Both the position numbers and the translations under genes were made by a program. Shown one piece after another: positions 1 through 7,514 of a stretch of DNA of 36,986 nt; the stretch's first letter is position 1, and each line of letters begins with the position of its first letter. The notes beneath the pieces are model-generated. The model did not search any database. It worked only from the letters and a program-made list of their open reading frames with translations, and had not been told where the DNA came from. Source of the stretch: Henriciella sp. (GTDB lineage Bacteria; Pseudomonadota; Alphaproteobacteria; Caulobacterales; Hyphomonadaceae); contig JAEPOM010000027.1 of assembly GCA_017642885.1 (NCBI GenBank), positions 1 through 36,986 of the forward strand. The letters run 5' to 3'.

Positions 1-80
1 CTTTCTCTCCGTGTTGTTTTTGCGGGGTTCCATGTCCTGCCTTGACGATTTGGACCTATGGCAAGCGTTTCACCGGAGTA

Positions 81-152
81 ACCCGTGATCTGGGATAATG
101 TCCCCTGGGCTTCGCCCATTCCGCGCGGATCACATTATCCCAGATCACGGGT
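81..152. repeat. Long perfect inverted repeat (21-bp arms)
   Basis: Arms at 81-101 and 132-152 are exact reverse complements over 21 bp and are separated by 30 bp. The spacer itself holds a small TGGGC/GCCCA stem. The structure lies about 110 bp upstream of the DUF736 gene and is too far from any stop codon, and lacks the T-tract, to be a normal terminator. It could be a recombination or replication structure, a protein-binding site or a MITE-like relic. Function unknown. Confidence 0.75.
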
Positions 153-262
153 CCTACACATGCGTTGCGGCCCTGCGGGTGCTCCGATGAAACGCCCGCC
201 ATCTCTTCGGTCCTCGTCGGCAGGGAATGGTCCCCGCTGACGAACAAACGGAGACAAACACT

Positions 263-592
263 ATGTCAACAGCAATCGGATACGTCACACATGATCCTAA
301 GACCGACCACTTCAAAGGCACCTTGCGCACGCTCACAATCGCCTGTGGTATCGAGATCATTCCAAACTCAGAAAAGACAGATGATCGCCAGCCCGATTAT
401 CGCATCGTCACTGATGAGCAAACTGAGTTGGGAGCCGCTTGGCGCCGCACCGGAAAGGTCTCGGGTAACCCCTATATCAGTCTCACCCTAGCCGCGCCAG
501 AACTCGGTAATCGCCGGCTCTTCGCCAATCTAGGGCAGGCTTCAGGCCAAGACGATGATCAGGTTTATGCCATCATCTGGAACCCTGAATAG
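263..592 (+). CDS. DUF736 family protein
   Basis: A 109-residue small protein whose layout matches the DUF736 family: an IG near the N-terminus, F-K-G-T-L-R-T-L around residue 20, PDYRI near residue 45, E-L-G-A-A-W near 57, then YISL, the ANLG segment and a final WNP. The ATG at 263 was chosen because a GGAG-type ribosome binding site sits about 8 bases upstream and family similarity begins there. DUF736 genes are commonly found near relaxase and tra genes on alphaproteobacterial mobile elements, but their biochemical role is not established. A strong terminator follows at 606-635. A broken paralogue lies downstream at about 778-945. Confidence 0.88.
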   Translation: MSTAIGYVTHDPKTDHFKGTLRTLTIACGIEIIPNSEKTDDRQPDYRIVTDEQTELGAAWRRTGKVSGNPYISLTLAAPELGNRRLFANLGQASGQDDDQVYAIIWNPE

Positions 593-605
593 GACAGCCC
601 TATAG

Positions 606-635
606 CCCTCGCGAGATCATCTCGCGGGGGTTTTT
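606..635 (+). terminator. Rho-independent terminator of the DUF736 gene
   Basis: A 10-bp stem (606-615 with 621-630, one G-T pair), a 5-base loop and five T residues follow the DUF736 stop codon by 13 bases. The loop sequence resembles that of the second terminator at 967-1000, consistent with duplication of gene plus terminator. Confidence 0.85.
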
Positions 636-667
636 ACACCCCAAAATGCACCCTGGAAACGCCGTTA

Positions 668-777
668 TTATGCGCAGTAAATCTTCTCAGATCACCTGTA
701 TAATCAGAGCCCTGAGACCAAGACTCCGCATAACACACTACTCCGCATAATCAGTATTATGCAGAGCTCTGCATAAG
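668..777. repeat. Cluster of five CTCYGCATAA repeats, part dif-like
   Basis: Five copies of a 10-mer with consensus CT(C/G)(C/T)GCATAA occur at 668-677 (reverse), 725-734, 742-751, 758-767 (reverse) and 768-777. The pair 742-751/758-767 faces inward over a 6-base spacer (TCAGTA), the geometry of a XerC/XerD dif-like site. The pair 758-777 forms a perfect 20-bp palindrome. No gene is seen between 636 and 777. The truncated DUF736 copy starts immediately after the last repeat, so this may be a recombination site; alternatively it is an operator or iteron array. Confidence 0.6.
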
Positions 778-945
778 ACCGAAATTGGCGGCGGTTGGAT
801 GCGCAAAGCTAAGGCATCGGGACGCGATTATATCTCGATCACGCTGGCAGACCCTCAGATCGGACCACGCAAGATCTACGCAAATCTCGCGCCCGTGAAA
901 GGCAAAAAAGGCCGCCACGTCATCCTCTGGAACCCGCGGGACTAG
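778..945 (+). pseudogene. DUF736 paralogue, 5'-truncated
   Basis: Reading frame 781-945 encodes EIGGGW, then GRDYISITLADP, IYANLAP and a final ILWNPRD, which aligns with the C-terminal half of the intact DUF736 protein (ELGAAW, YISLTLAAP, FANLG, IIWNPE). The N-terminal half, start codon and ribosome binding site are missing; the frame begins right at the edge of the GCATAA repeat cluster. It was probably a tandem duplicate that lost its 5' end by recombination. It is unlikely to be expressed. Confidence 0.8.
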
Positions 946-966
946 GGGCAGCCGTCATCACCCAAG

Positions 967-1000
967 AGCCGCTCCGGAGATCATCTTCGGGGCGGCTTTC
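967..1000 (+). terminator. Terminator after the DUF736 remnant
   Basis: An AGCCGC/GCGGCT-based stem (967-977 with about 987-997) with an AGATCATC-type loop and a short TTTC run follows the truncated DUF736 frame. Its loop matches that of the terminator at 606-635. Confidence 0.7.
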
Positions 1001-1124
1001 TGTATAAAAACATTGGTTAATGCCGGGGCGGAATATGCAGAGGTCGCTTTTTGCGGCTACACATTCCGGCATCGCGCGGCATCTTTTTCTTTGTCTGATG
1101 ACTAATAGAAAGGAGTGCTTAGAC

Positions 1125-1361
1125 ATGCCACGCGACAAGAAAAATACGACCTGCAAGGATGAATTACCAGAGCTTCTAACCGCTGCGGAGGCCGCGGAGT
1201 TTTTGCGGCTATCGCCCATCACCTTGTCCCATTATCGCTATCAGGGACGAGGTCCCATTTACCGCAAGCATGGCTGGCGCGTCTATTATACGCGCGAAGA
1301 TCTTGTGGCCTGGTCAGACGGACAACGCTGGGCCTCTACGGGCGAGCCGATCCGGTCATGA
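1125..1361 (+). CDS. Helix-turn-helix (excisionase/MerR-like) small protein
   Basis: A 78-residue protein with the excisionase-type winged helix signature: LLTAAEAAEFLRLSPITLSHYR as recognition region, then a GPIYRKHGWRVYYTREDLVAW wing. The ATG at 1125 has an AGGAG ribosome binding site 9 bases upstream. Its stop overlaps the ATG of the TraF-like gene (ATGA), so the two are translationally coupled. Proteins of this type commonly precede traF and the relaxase gene in alphaproteobacterial conjugative elements and are assumed to regulate transfer or excision. That role is inferred from context only. Confidence 0.85.
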   Translation: MPRDKKNTTCKDELPELLTAAEAAEFLRLSPITLSHYRYQGRGPIYRKHGWRVYYTREDLVAWSDGQRWASTGEPIRS

Positions 1362-1864
1362 GAAGGCGCAAGGGGCTAGTATGCATCACTGTTATCGGGG
1401 TCGGATTGGTTGCATTCGGGGCGGTGTTCAATCCATCCGATCGCCTGATCTGGAACCGGACAGCGAGCGCACCCGAAGGGTTATACTGGCTGAGCGACGC
1501 GCCCTTTGCCCATGGCCGCTGGGTCGTCGTCTCAGCCAGTGCGCATGAGGCGCAATGGGCTGAAGCACATGGGTTTGTGGGGCGGGATTGGCCGCTTTTG
1601 AAGCAAATCTCTGGAACCCCAAGCGATGAGGTTTGCAGGGAAGGTGTGCGTATTCAAATCAATGGATTGGAGGTTGGAGCCGCTCATATTGAAGACCGAC
1701 TGGGACAAAACTTACCGGTCTGGTCGGGCTGTATTCTGCTTCAGGATGGGCAGTATTTCTTGATGAATGACCATCCAGACTCACTGGATGGCCGCTATTT
1801 TGGACCGACCGATGCGGCTCATCTGGACGGGGTTGCTACTCTGGTCGTGACATGGGGCCACTAG
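1358..1864 (+). CDS. traF: TraF-like S26 family signal peptidase
   Basis: A 168-residue membrane-anchored serine peptidase of the S26/TraF type. An N-terminal transmembrane segment covers about residues 5-23. The SAPEGLY box carries the likely catalytic Ser37, and the LLKQISGTPSD box carries the likely catalytic Lys82. The C-terminal SLDGRYFGP matches the conserved S-x-D-x-R-Y-F-G-P box. In RP4-type systems TraF processes and cyclises the TrbC pilin. Here no trbC or other trb gene is visible, so its usual substrate is missing from this window. It overlaps the upstream HTH gene by 4 bases. Confidence 0.88.
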   Translation: MRRRKGLVCITVIGVGLVAFGAVFNPSDRLIWNRTASAPEGLYWLSDAPFAHGRWVVVSASAHEAQWAEAHGFVGRDWPLLKQISGTPSDEVCREGVRIQINGLEVGAAHIEDRLGQNLPVWSGCILLQDGQYFLMNDHPDSLDGRYFGPTDAAHLDGVATLVVTWGH

Positions 1865-2092
1865 AGATGGTGGCGTGTTCCGGCAGATGGCGGCATTTTG
1901 CGGCGAAAGGCGACGTTGGATTAGATAGCGAACCCGGCAGGGCAAGATTAAAGCTCATGCACCAAGAGGCGCATAAGTCATTGTCTGCACATCTCATTTT
2001 TGGCGCCTTATGCCGCGAAATGTGGAGCACACATTTTGCTGAATCTTCTGAATTTACTGGCCTTTTATGGTGCATGAGGGCGCGATTGTCTC
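1865..2092. other. Intergenic region, candidate origin of transfer (oriT)
   Basis: No gene is seen in these 228 bases just upstream of the relaxase. They hold nested inverted repeats: an 11-bp perfect pair CTCATGCACCA (1954-1964) and TGGTGCATGAG (2068-2078), and inside it GCATAAG (1971-1977) with CTTATGC (2007-2013). The GCATAA core is the same as in the repeat cluster at 668-777. Position next to the relaxase and the nested repeats fit an oriT, but no experimentally known nic sequence is recognised. Confidence 0.4.
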
Positions 2093-4033
2093 ATGGTGGA
2101 TGACTCTGACTTCACGCCGCGACTTGGCAAACTTCGTGACGTTGGCGCGGGCGCATCAAAGCGCTTTCGATCCCGAGTTTTCAAGGCGACGAAAGGCTTC
2201 GCCAAGTCGCAAGGTAGATCGAAATTTACCGGGGCCAGATATGGCAGAGGCGGCGCGGCAGCCATGCACGCGCTTCAACGCACGCGGCGGCTATCGCAAA
2301 TGCGCATGCGCCGCGTTGTCGTAAAGGTTCATATCGCGCGCGCAAATGGCGGGATCGGTATCAGGGCGTATGGTCGCCATCTCGATTATATCCAGAGGGA
2401 CGGCGTTGATAGAGGGGGTGAAGGTGGTGAGCTCTATAGTCGGGACGGTGAAACAAGTGATGGGCGTAGCTTTGTCGAGCGCAGCCGTGACGACCGGCAT
2501 CAGTTCCGCATTATTGTGTCACCGGAAGATGCCCACGTGCTATCAGACATGAAAGCCTCGACGCGGGCGCTCATGCGCCAGATGGAACGCGACCTTGGCA
2601 CGCGGCTCGACTGGGTGGCTGTTGATCATCATAATACGGGTCATTCGCACACGCACATCATTGTCAGGGGCAAGGATGCGCAAGGCGCGGATCTGGTCAT
2701 CGCGCGGGACTATCTTACAAGAGGCCTGCGCGCGCGGGCCGAAGAAGGCCTAACCCAACAGTTGGGGCCTCGCCGCGATGTTGAGATTGCCAAGGCGAGA
2801 TATCGCGAAGTGTCTCAGGACCGGTTCACCAACCTCGATCGTGAGTTGGCCAAACTGTCAGTCGAAGAACATGTCGAATTGCCCGCAATGGCAGGCTCTG
2901 GCGGTCGCTTCATGCACAGCCTCTATCAGCAGCGATTGTCGTATCTTGAAACCCTGCATTTGGCACAGCCGAGCGGGACAGGCCGTTGGCGGTTGAAGGA
3001 AGGCTGGGACCGGGCGTTGAAGGCCATGGGACGGCGCGGCGATATTGTGCGGGGTCTAACGGCTGGATTGGCACCAGGTGAGATATCGACGGGGATACGG
3101 TTGTTTGAAGAAAGGCCCTTGGATGCGAAGACGCTGACAGGTGTTGTGCTTTCGCAAGGTCCTGATGATGAATTGCGCGATACGCGGTTTCTGTTGGTTG
3201 AAGATACCCAAGGTACGCGCTGGGCTGTCGCTGCGCATGGGATTGAACCGGGTGGATTGCCGCCGCGCGGGGCAGTGATTGAAGTGTCTGCGGCACTGCG
3301 ACAGGCGCGTGCATCAGATCGGGTGATTGCGAATATCGCAGAGCGCAATGGCGGGTATTATTCGGATGACCTACATACCGTTGCCGATCCGTCCTCTTCG
3401 CGCAATTTCCGAGAGGCGCATAAGAGGCGACTGGAAGCACTGCGCAGGGCTGGACTTGTCACACCCCCGGCCGATGGGGTCTGGGAGATTGACGAAGCCT
3501 ATTTGAAGCGTGCGGCAGAGTTCGAAGCATCTAAAGGCGGTGGCGTAAAAATACAGGTGCGATCATGGATGGCGCTTGAGACACAGATTGAAGCGCGTGC
3601 TGAGACCTGGCTGGATAGCGCTAAGCCCCTTGAAAATGAACCTCCCGACGGACGCATCGGCAAGGCGCGTTCAGCGCGGTTGCTCTTCCTTCAGCGCGAC
3701 GGGTTTGAACTCGAGGATGGCGAGTTGACGCAAGACGTGCGTCGCCGGTTGCGGATGGAAGAGTTGAAGTTTGCAGGCCAGAATGAATTCAAACGATCTG
3801 GCCGGACTGGGGTAGAGTTGTCGTTCGGCGAAACATTCGAAGGGAAGTTTGAGCGGACAGTCGATCTGGCGCAGGGGCGTATGGCGATCATTGGTAAAGA
3901 GAAGACCTTCGCGCTGGTGCCATGGCGGCCTGCTCTTGAACGTCATCGCGGCGCGTCACTGGTTATTGAACAGCGGGCTAAGGGATTGTCTTGGAGTTTC
4001 CCGGGCGCAAGTCAGAGAGGGATGGCGCGGTGA
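2093..4033 (+). CDS. VirD2/TraI-type relaxase with DUF3363 region
   Basis: A 646-residue mobilisation nuclease that would nick oriT and stay bound to the 5' end through a tyrosine. The N-terminus (MVDDSDFTPRLGKLRD, then a basic stretch) is typical of DUF3363 relaxases. The GRHLDYIQRDGV motif at about residues 95-106 supplies the likely catalytic Tyr. The metal-binding histidine motif is HHNTGHSHTHI near residues 178-188. The C-terminal two thirds correspond to the DUF3363 region. It follows traF and the oriT-like region and precedes the coupling protein gene after a GIY-YIG insertion. Full length for the family with no visible frameshift. Confidence 0.9.
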   Translation: MVDDSDFTPRLGKLRDVGAGASKRFRSRVFKATKGFAKSQGRSKFTGARYGRGGAAAMHALQRTRRLSQMRMRRVVVKVHIARANGGIGIRAYGRHLDYIQRDGVDRGGEGGELYSRDGETSDGRSFVERSRDDRHQFRIIVSPEDAHVLSDMKASTRALMRQMERDLGTRLDWVAVDHHNTGHSHTHIIVRGKDAQGADLVIARDYLTRGLRARAEEGLTQQLGPRRDVEIAKARYREVSQDRFTNLDRELAKLSVEEHVELPAMAGSGGRFMHSLYQQRLSYLETLHLAQPSGTGRWRLKEGWDRALKAMGRRGDIVRGLTAGLAPGEISTGIRLFEERPLDAKTLTGVVLSQGPDDELRDTRFLLVEDTQGTRWAVAAHGIEPGGLPPRGAVIEVSAALRQARASDRVIANIAERNGGYYSDDLHTVADPSSSRNFREAHKRRLEALRRAGLVTPPADGVWEIDEAYLKRAAEFEASKGGGVKIQVRSWMALETQIEARAETWLDSAKPLENEPPDGRIGKARSARLLFLQRDGFELEDGELTQDVRRRLRMEELKFAGQNEFKRSGRTGVELSFGETFEGKFERTVDLAQGRMAIIGKEKTFALVPWRPALERHRGASLVIEQRAKGLSWSFPGASQRGMAR

Positions 4034-4130
4034 GGATGAAAGAGTTCATGGGTGCGATTCGATGAAGCCTGTTCTCCTCTACACCAAATAGTGCTCAGCT
4101 AGTCCATCGAGTCTGAAACGGGTTTTACTT

Positions 4131-4898
4131 ATGGACGAATTGTTTGATCAAGCGGTTACTACTGCACTTGGCTTTTATGTTTATGGTCTAGGAGACCCCC
4201 GAATTAGCGATCCCCTTCGCAAGTTCTTTTACATCGGCAAGGGAATTGGAAATCGTGCTTTTAGCCACCTTGAGGGCGTAGTCGAGGCATCTGAAATGTC
4301 GCTCAAGTTAGACCGAATAGCTGAAATCCGAGCATCTGGTTTAGAGCCACAAATCTCGATTATTGCTCACGGTCTGAAGGAAACCGAGGCCCTCCGGCTG
4401 GAAGCTCAACTCATTGCGATTATTGACGGGCTCACCAACATTGTTGGTGGGCATTTTGGAAGAGATTTCTGGTTGAGCCCGCAAGTTGTTCGGGAAAGAT
4501 ATGGAAAGCCGATTCATATTAATAACTTTGAGAGGCCAGCACTGTTCGTAAGCCTCAACGGCGGGGACGATCTACCGCCCTATCCTGAAATCGCGAATGA
4601 CCCTGAAGAGTTGAAGCGAAGAACACTAGGAGATTGGACAATCGGGGAAAGTAATTCAGCTCGCGTGCGCTTTGTTGTCGGTTGTTACGCGCAGCTTGCC
4701 CGGTGTGTCTATTGTGTAGAGGGCTTCAGGTTCGAACGCATTTCGGCTGAGAAGCGCCATGGGAAGAATCGCAGTCGATGGACGGATGGGCACCGCGAGC
4801 CAGAGCTCGAAAAACGAGTTGAGGAGCGTATTGTTATTGGCCGTTCCGACAAAAGTGTGACGAAGTTCGGGCGAACGCCTTGGAACTTCGTCGCCTAG
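4131..4898 (+). CDS. GIY-YIG nuclease domain protein (LEM-3/AnkLE1-like)
   Basis: A 255-residue protein whose N-terminal ~110 residues form a GIY-YIG type nuclease domain. The first motif is F-Y-V-Y-G-L-G-D-P-R, the second is F-F-Y-I-G-K-G-I-G-N-R followed by A-F-S-H, and EALRLEAQLIAIIDGLTNIVGG supplies the conserved glutamate. This variant resembles the LEM-3/AnkLE1 branch, in which YIGKGxGNR is typical. The C-terminal ~140 residues are of unknown role and end in GRTPWNFVA. It sits between the relaxase and traG, which are usually adjacent, and its base composition is more AT-rich than theirs, suggesting later insertion. It might act in defence or anti-competitor DNA cleavage, but that is a guess. 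Confidence 0.8.
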   Translation: MDELFDQAVTTALGFYVYGLGDPRISDPLRKFFYIGKGIGNRAFSHLEGVVEASEMSLKLDRIAEIRASGLEPQISIIAHGLKETEALRLEAQLIAIIDGLTNIVGGHFGRDFWLSPQVVRERYGKPIHINNFERPALFVSLNGGDDLPPYPEIANDPEELKRRTLGDWTIGESNSARVRFVVGCYAQLARCVYCVEGFRFERISAEKRHGKNRSRWTDGHREPELEKRVEERIVIGRSDKSVTKFGRTPWNFVA

Positions 4899-5010
4899 GC
4901 GTTCTCTCTCTATGACAAAGTTCATGCCGCGATTTGCCGCCATTTTCACTGGTCGAGAGTGCGCCTCGCCGTGAGACTGCACGGGTTTTCTTGCCCGGAG
5001 GTTCTGGCTC

Positions 5011-6972
5011 ATGTCGCCATCCAAGATATTGATCGGTCAGTTCCTGATTGTCCTGACCATAATTGCCGCAACGATGTGGGGCGCAACGCAATGGGTTGCG
5101 GCTGAGCTTGGGTATCAACCAGGGCTTGGGAGGCCATGGTTTGTCTGGGGCGAGGTGCCAGTCTATCGGCCCTGGCGCTTGTTCCAGTGGTGGTACGCTT
5201 ATGAGGCCTATGCGCCTCGCGTATTTGCGAAGGGCGGTGCGATTGCGGCCAGCGGCGGATTGCTTGGCATTCTGGCCGCTGTTGTGGGATCAGTCTGGCG
5301 TTCTCGCTGGGAACGGCGGGTGACGACCTACGGCTCGGCGCGATGGGCGGAGCGGAGCGATCTTGTAAAGGCGAAGTTGCTTGGTGGGGACGGCGTCTTT
5401 CTGGGGCGCTGGAAACGCGACTATCTTCGCCATGATGGCCCTGAGCATGTCATGGCCTTTGCGCCGACGCGTTCAGGTAAGGGCGTGGGACTGGTCGTGC
5501 CGACGCTTCTGTCTTGGACAGGCAGTGCCGTCATTCATGACATCAAGGGCGAGAACTGGGAGCTGACGTCCGGCTGGCGCTCGCAGCTTGGACCCTGCAT
5601 CCGGTTTGATCCGACAGATGAGGCCTCCCCGCGCTACAACCCACTGCTTGAAGTGCGTAAAGGCAAGTTCGAAGTCCGCGATGTCCAAAATATTGCTGAC
5701 ATCCTTGTTGATCCGGTCGGTAGCCATGAAAGCCGCGATCACTGGGACAAAACGGGCTACGCGCTGCTCGTCGCAGTCATGCTGCATGTGCTTTATGCGG
5801 AGGACAACAAGTCACTGGCAGGTTGCGCTGAGTTCCTGTCGCATCCGCAGCGCACCATTGGCGAAACGCTCGAGCTGATGCTCAAAACGAAGCATCTGGT
5901 TGGTGGTGATGGGCGTGGGCGCGTTCACCCATATGTCGCTCGCGGTGCAAGGGCGATGAAGAACAAGTCGGAGAATGAGCGTTCCGGCGTTCTGTCGACA
6001 ACCTTGACGCTCCTCGAAGTGTTCAGCGATCCGATCATCGCCGACCTCACATCGACCAGCGATTGGGGCGTGATGGATCTGGTTGAAGCGGCGCGGCCGG
6101 TCTCGTTGTATTTGGTTGTGCCACCGTCAGACATTTCCCGGACACGGCCCTTGATGCGGCTGATCCTTAATCAGGTTGGCCGCAGGCTGACGGAGCGCCT
6201 GCCTGATTCTGGACGACGCAAAGTTCTGCTGATGCTGGACGAGTTTCCAGCATTGGGGCGGCTCGACTTTTTCGAGACGGCGCTCGCCTTTCTGGCAGGC
6301 TATGGCATTCGGGCGTTTCTGATCGGTCAGTCGTTGAATCAGATCGAGAAGGCCTATGGCGCGAACAATGCCATCCTCGACAATTGTCATGTGCGAGTGG
6401 CGTTCGCGACCAATGATGAGCGCACGGCGAAACGCATTTCTGAGGCGCTGGGAGCGAAGACCGAACTGCGCTCTCAGAAGAACTATACTGGCCATCGTCT
6501 GGCGCCTTGGCTGTCTCATATGATGGTTTCGCGCCAGGAAACGGCCCGGCAACTTTTAACGCCCGGTGAAGTGATGCAGCTTCCGCCAAAACAGGAAGTA
6601 TTGATGGTCGCGGGTGTGCCGCCGGTCATGGCCGACAAGCTGCGCTATTTCAAAGATCGTAACTTTACAGAGCGTGTCCTGGCACCTGCGCAGGTGTCGC
6701 TTGATGGGATTGGGCCTGAATCTCTCTGGTCGGACAAAGCTGAACCGGAAGAAAGCGTAGCTATGCTTGCGGATATGGCGGGGGAGGAAGGCGGGAAAGG
6801 ACTTCGCCGTGAGATCGAGCCGCAGCCGACGAAGGAGATTGAAGCTGAGGGGGCTGAGATTAACCTCTCAGATGATGATCCGCTCGATCCCACCGACGCG
6901 CAGCATTTGGAGACAATCCGGCGTGCTGCAGCGCTCGACCTCTCCGATCCTGATACACTGCCGGAGTTTTGA
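5011..6972 (+). CDS. traG: Type IV secretion coupling protein TraG/VirD4
   Basis: A 653-residue membrane ATPase that would link the relaxosome to a mating pore. Two N-terminal transmembrane segments lie at about residues 6-27 and 72-93. The Walker A motif APTRSGKGVGLVVPTL is near residues 151-166, and Walker B VLLMLDEFPALG near 404-415, followed by the IGQSLNQIEKAYG region typical of the VirD4/TraG family. A GGAGG ribosome binding site precedes the ATG. Its TGA is followed one base later by the ribbon-helix-helix ATG, so the two are co-translated. The acidic C-terminus (about 560-653) is common in this branch. No trb pore genes are seen in the window. Confidence 0.93.
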   Translation: MSPSKILIGQFLIVLTIIAATMWGATQWVAAELGYQPGLGRPWFVWGEVPVYRPWRLFQWWYAYEAYAPRVFAKGGAIAASGGLLGILAAVVGSVWRSRWERRVTTYGSARWAERSDLVKAKLLGGDGVFLGRWKRDYLRHDGPEHVMAFAPTRSGKGVGLVVPTLLSWTGSAVIHDIKGENWELTSGWRSQLGPCIRFDPTDEASPRYNPLLEVRKGKFEVRDVQNIADILVDPVGSHESRDHWDKTGYALLVAVMLHVLYAEDNKSLAGCAEFLSHPQRTIGETLELMLKTKHLVGGDGRGRVHPYVARGARAMKNKSENERSGVLSTTLTLLEVFSDPIIADLTSTSDWGVMDLVEAARPVSLYLVVPPSDISRTRPLMRLILNQVGRRLTERLPDSGRRKVLLMLDEFPALGRLDFFETALAFLAGYGIRAFLIGQSLNQIEKAYGANNAILDNCHVRVAFATNDERTAKRISEALGAKTELRSQKNYTGHRLAPWLSHMMVSRQETARQLLTPGEVMQLPPKQEVLMVAGVPPVMADKLRYFKDRNFTERVLAPAQVSLDGIGPESLWSDKAEPEESVAMLADMAGEEGGKGLRREIEPQPTKEIEAEGAEINLSDDDPLDPTDAQHLETIRRAAALDLSDPDTLPEF

Positions 6973-6973
6973 A

Positions 6974-7408
6974 ATGGGAAAGCCACGTGTGAATCTGCGA
7001 CTTTCCCATAAACTGCATGCCGAACTTGAACGACGTACGGCGGCCTCAAGCGTTACCAAGACAGAAATTGTTGAGGAGGCGCTAAGCCGCTTTTTTGACC
7101 CTGAAGCCAACCTTGTCCTTGAGCAGCGCCTCTTGCGTAGGATGGATGCGTTTGATGAGCGCCAAAGCGAGATTGAACGGGATACAGCGCTCTGCCTCGA
7201 AACTCTCGCACATTTCGTTTTTTATTGGCTGACCCGCACCGAGCCTATTCCCGAAGGTGAACGCGATGCAGCCCACGCTTTGGGGCAGCGTCGCTTCGAC
7301 CACTTCATCGGGCAGGTCGCAAAGAAGCTTAGTTATGACAGAGGTGTCCTTGCGCGGTTTCTGGCCACGTCCGATTCTGGTTTGGTCTCATCCCCTGAGA
7401 ATGAATGA
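6974..7408 (+). CDS. Ribbon-helix-helix (CopG-like) protein downstream of traG
   Basis: A 144-residue protein with an N-terminal MetJ/Arc/CopG fold: PRVNLRLSHKLHAELERRTAASSVTKTEIVEEALSRFF split into beta strand, helix, turn and helix. The remaining ~100 residues are helical and end with AKKLSYDRGVLARFLA. Genes like this are commonly found between traG and trbB in alphaproteobacterial conjugation islands. Here it is instead followed by abiE, so the trb operon is missing or moved. The start at 6974 is one base after the traG stop. A regulatory role is inferred from the domain only. Confidence 0.85.
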   Translation: MGKPRVNLRLSHKLHAELERRTAASSVTKTEIVEEALSRFFDPEANLVLEQRLLRRMDAFDERQSEIERDTALCLETLAHFVFYWLTRTEPIPEGERDAAHALGQRRFDHFIGQVAKKLSYDRGVLARFLATSDSGLVSSPENE

Positions 7409-7420
7409 ACTGTGTCGGAA

Positions 7421-7507
7421 AATCCGCGCTTGGCACGGATTGTCATGCACAAGAAAGAGTCTGTAAGTGGAAGAATCATGTTGAATAATCCGCATTTAGC
7501 GCGGATA
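7421..7507 (+). promoter_or_regulatory. Two matching abiE operators (autoregulation sites)
   Basis: Two 21-bp imperfect palindromes lie directly upstream of abiEi, at 7421-7441 and 7487-7507. Both fit AATCCGCnnTTnGCnCGGAT and agree at 16 of 21 positions, 66 bp apart. AbiEi antitoxins of characterised systems bind two inverted repeats in their own promoter and repress cooperatively, so these are very probably the operators. The second ends 7 bases before the abiEi ATG. Confidence 0.75.
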
Positions 7508-7514
7508 ATGAGAC

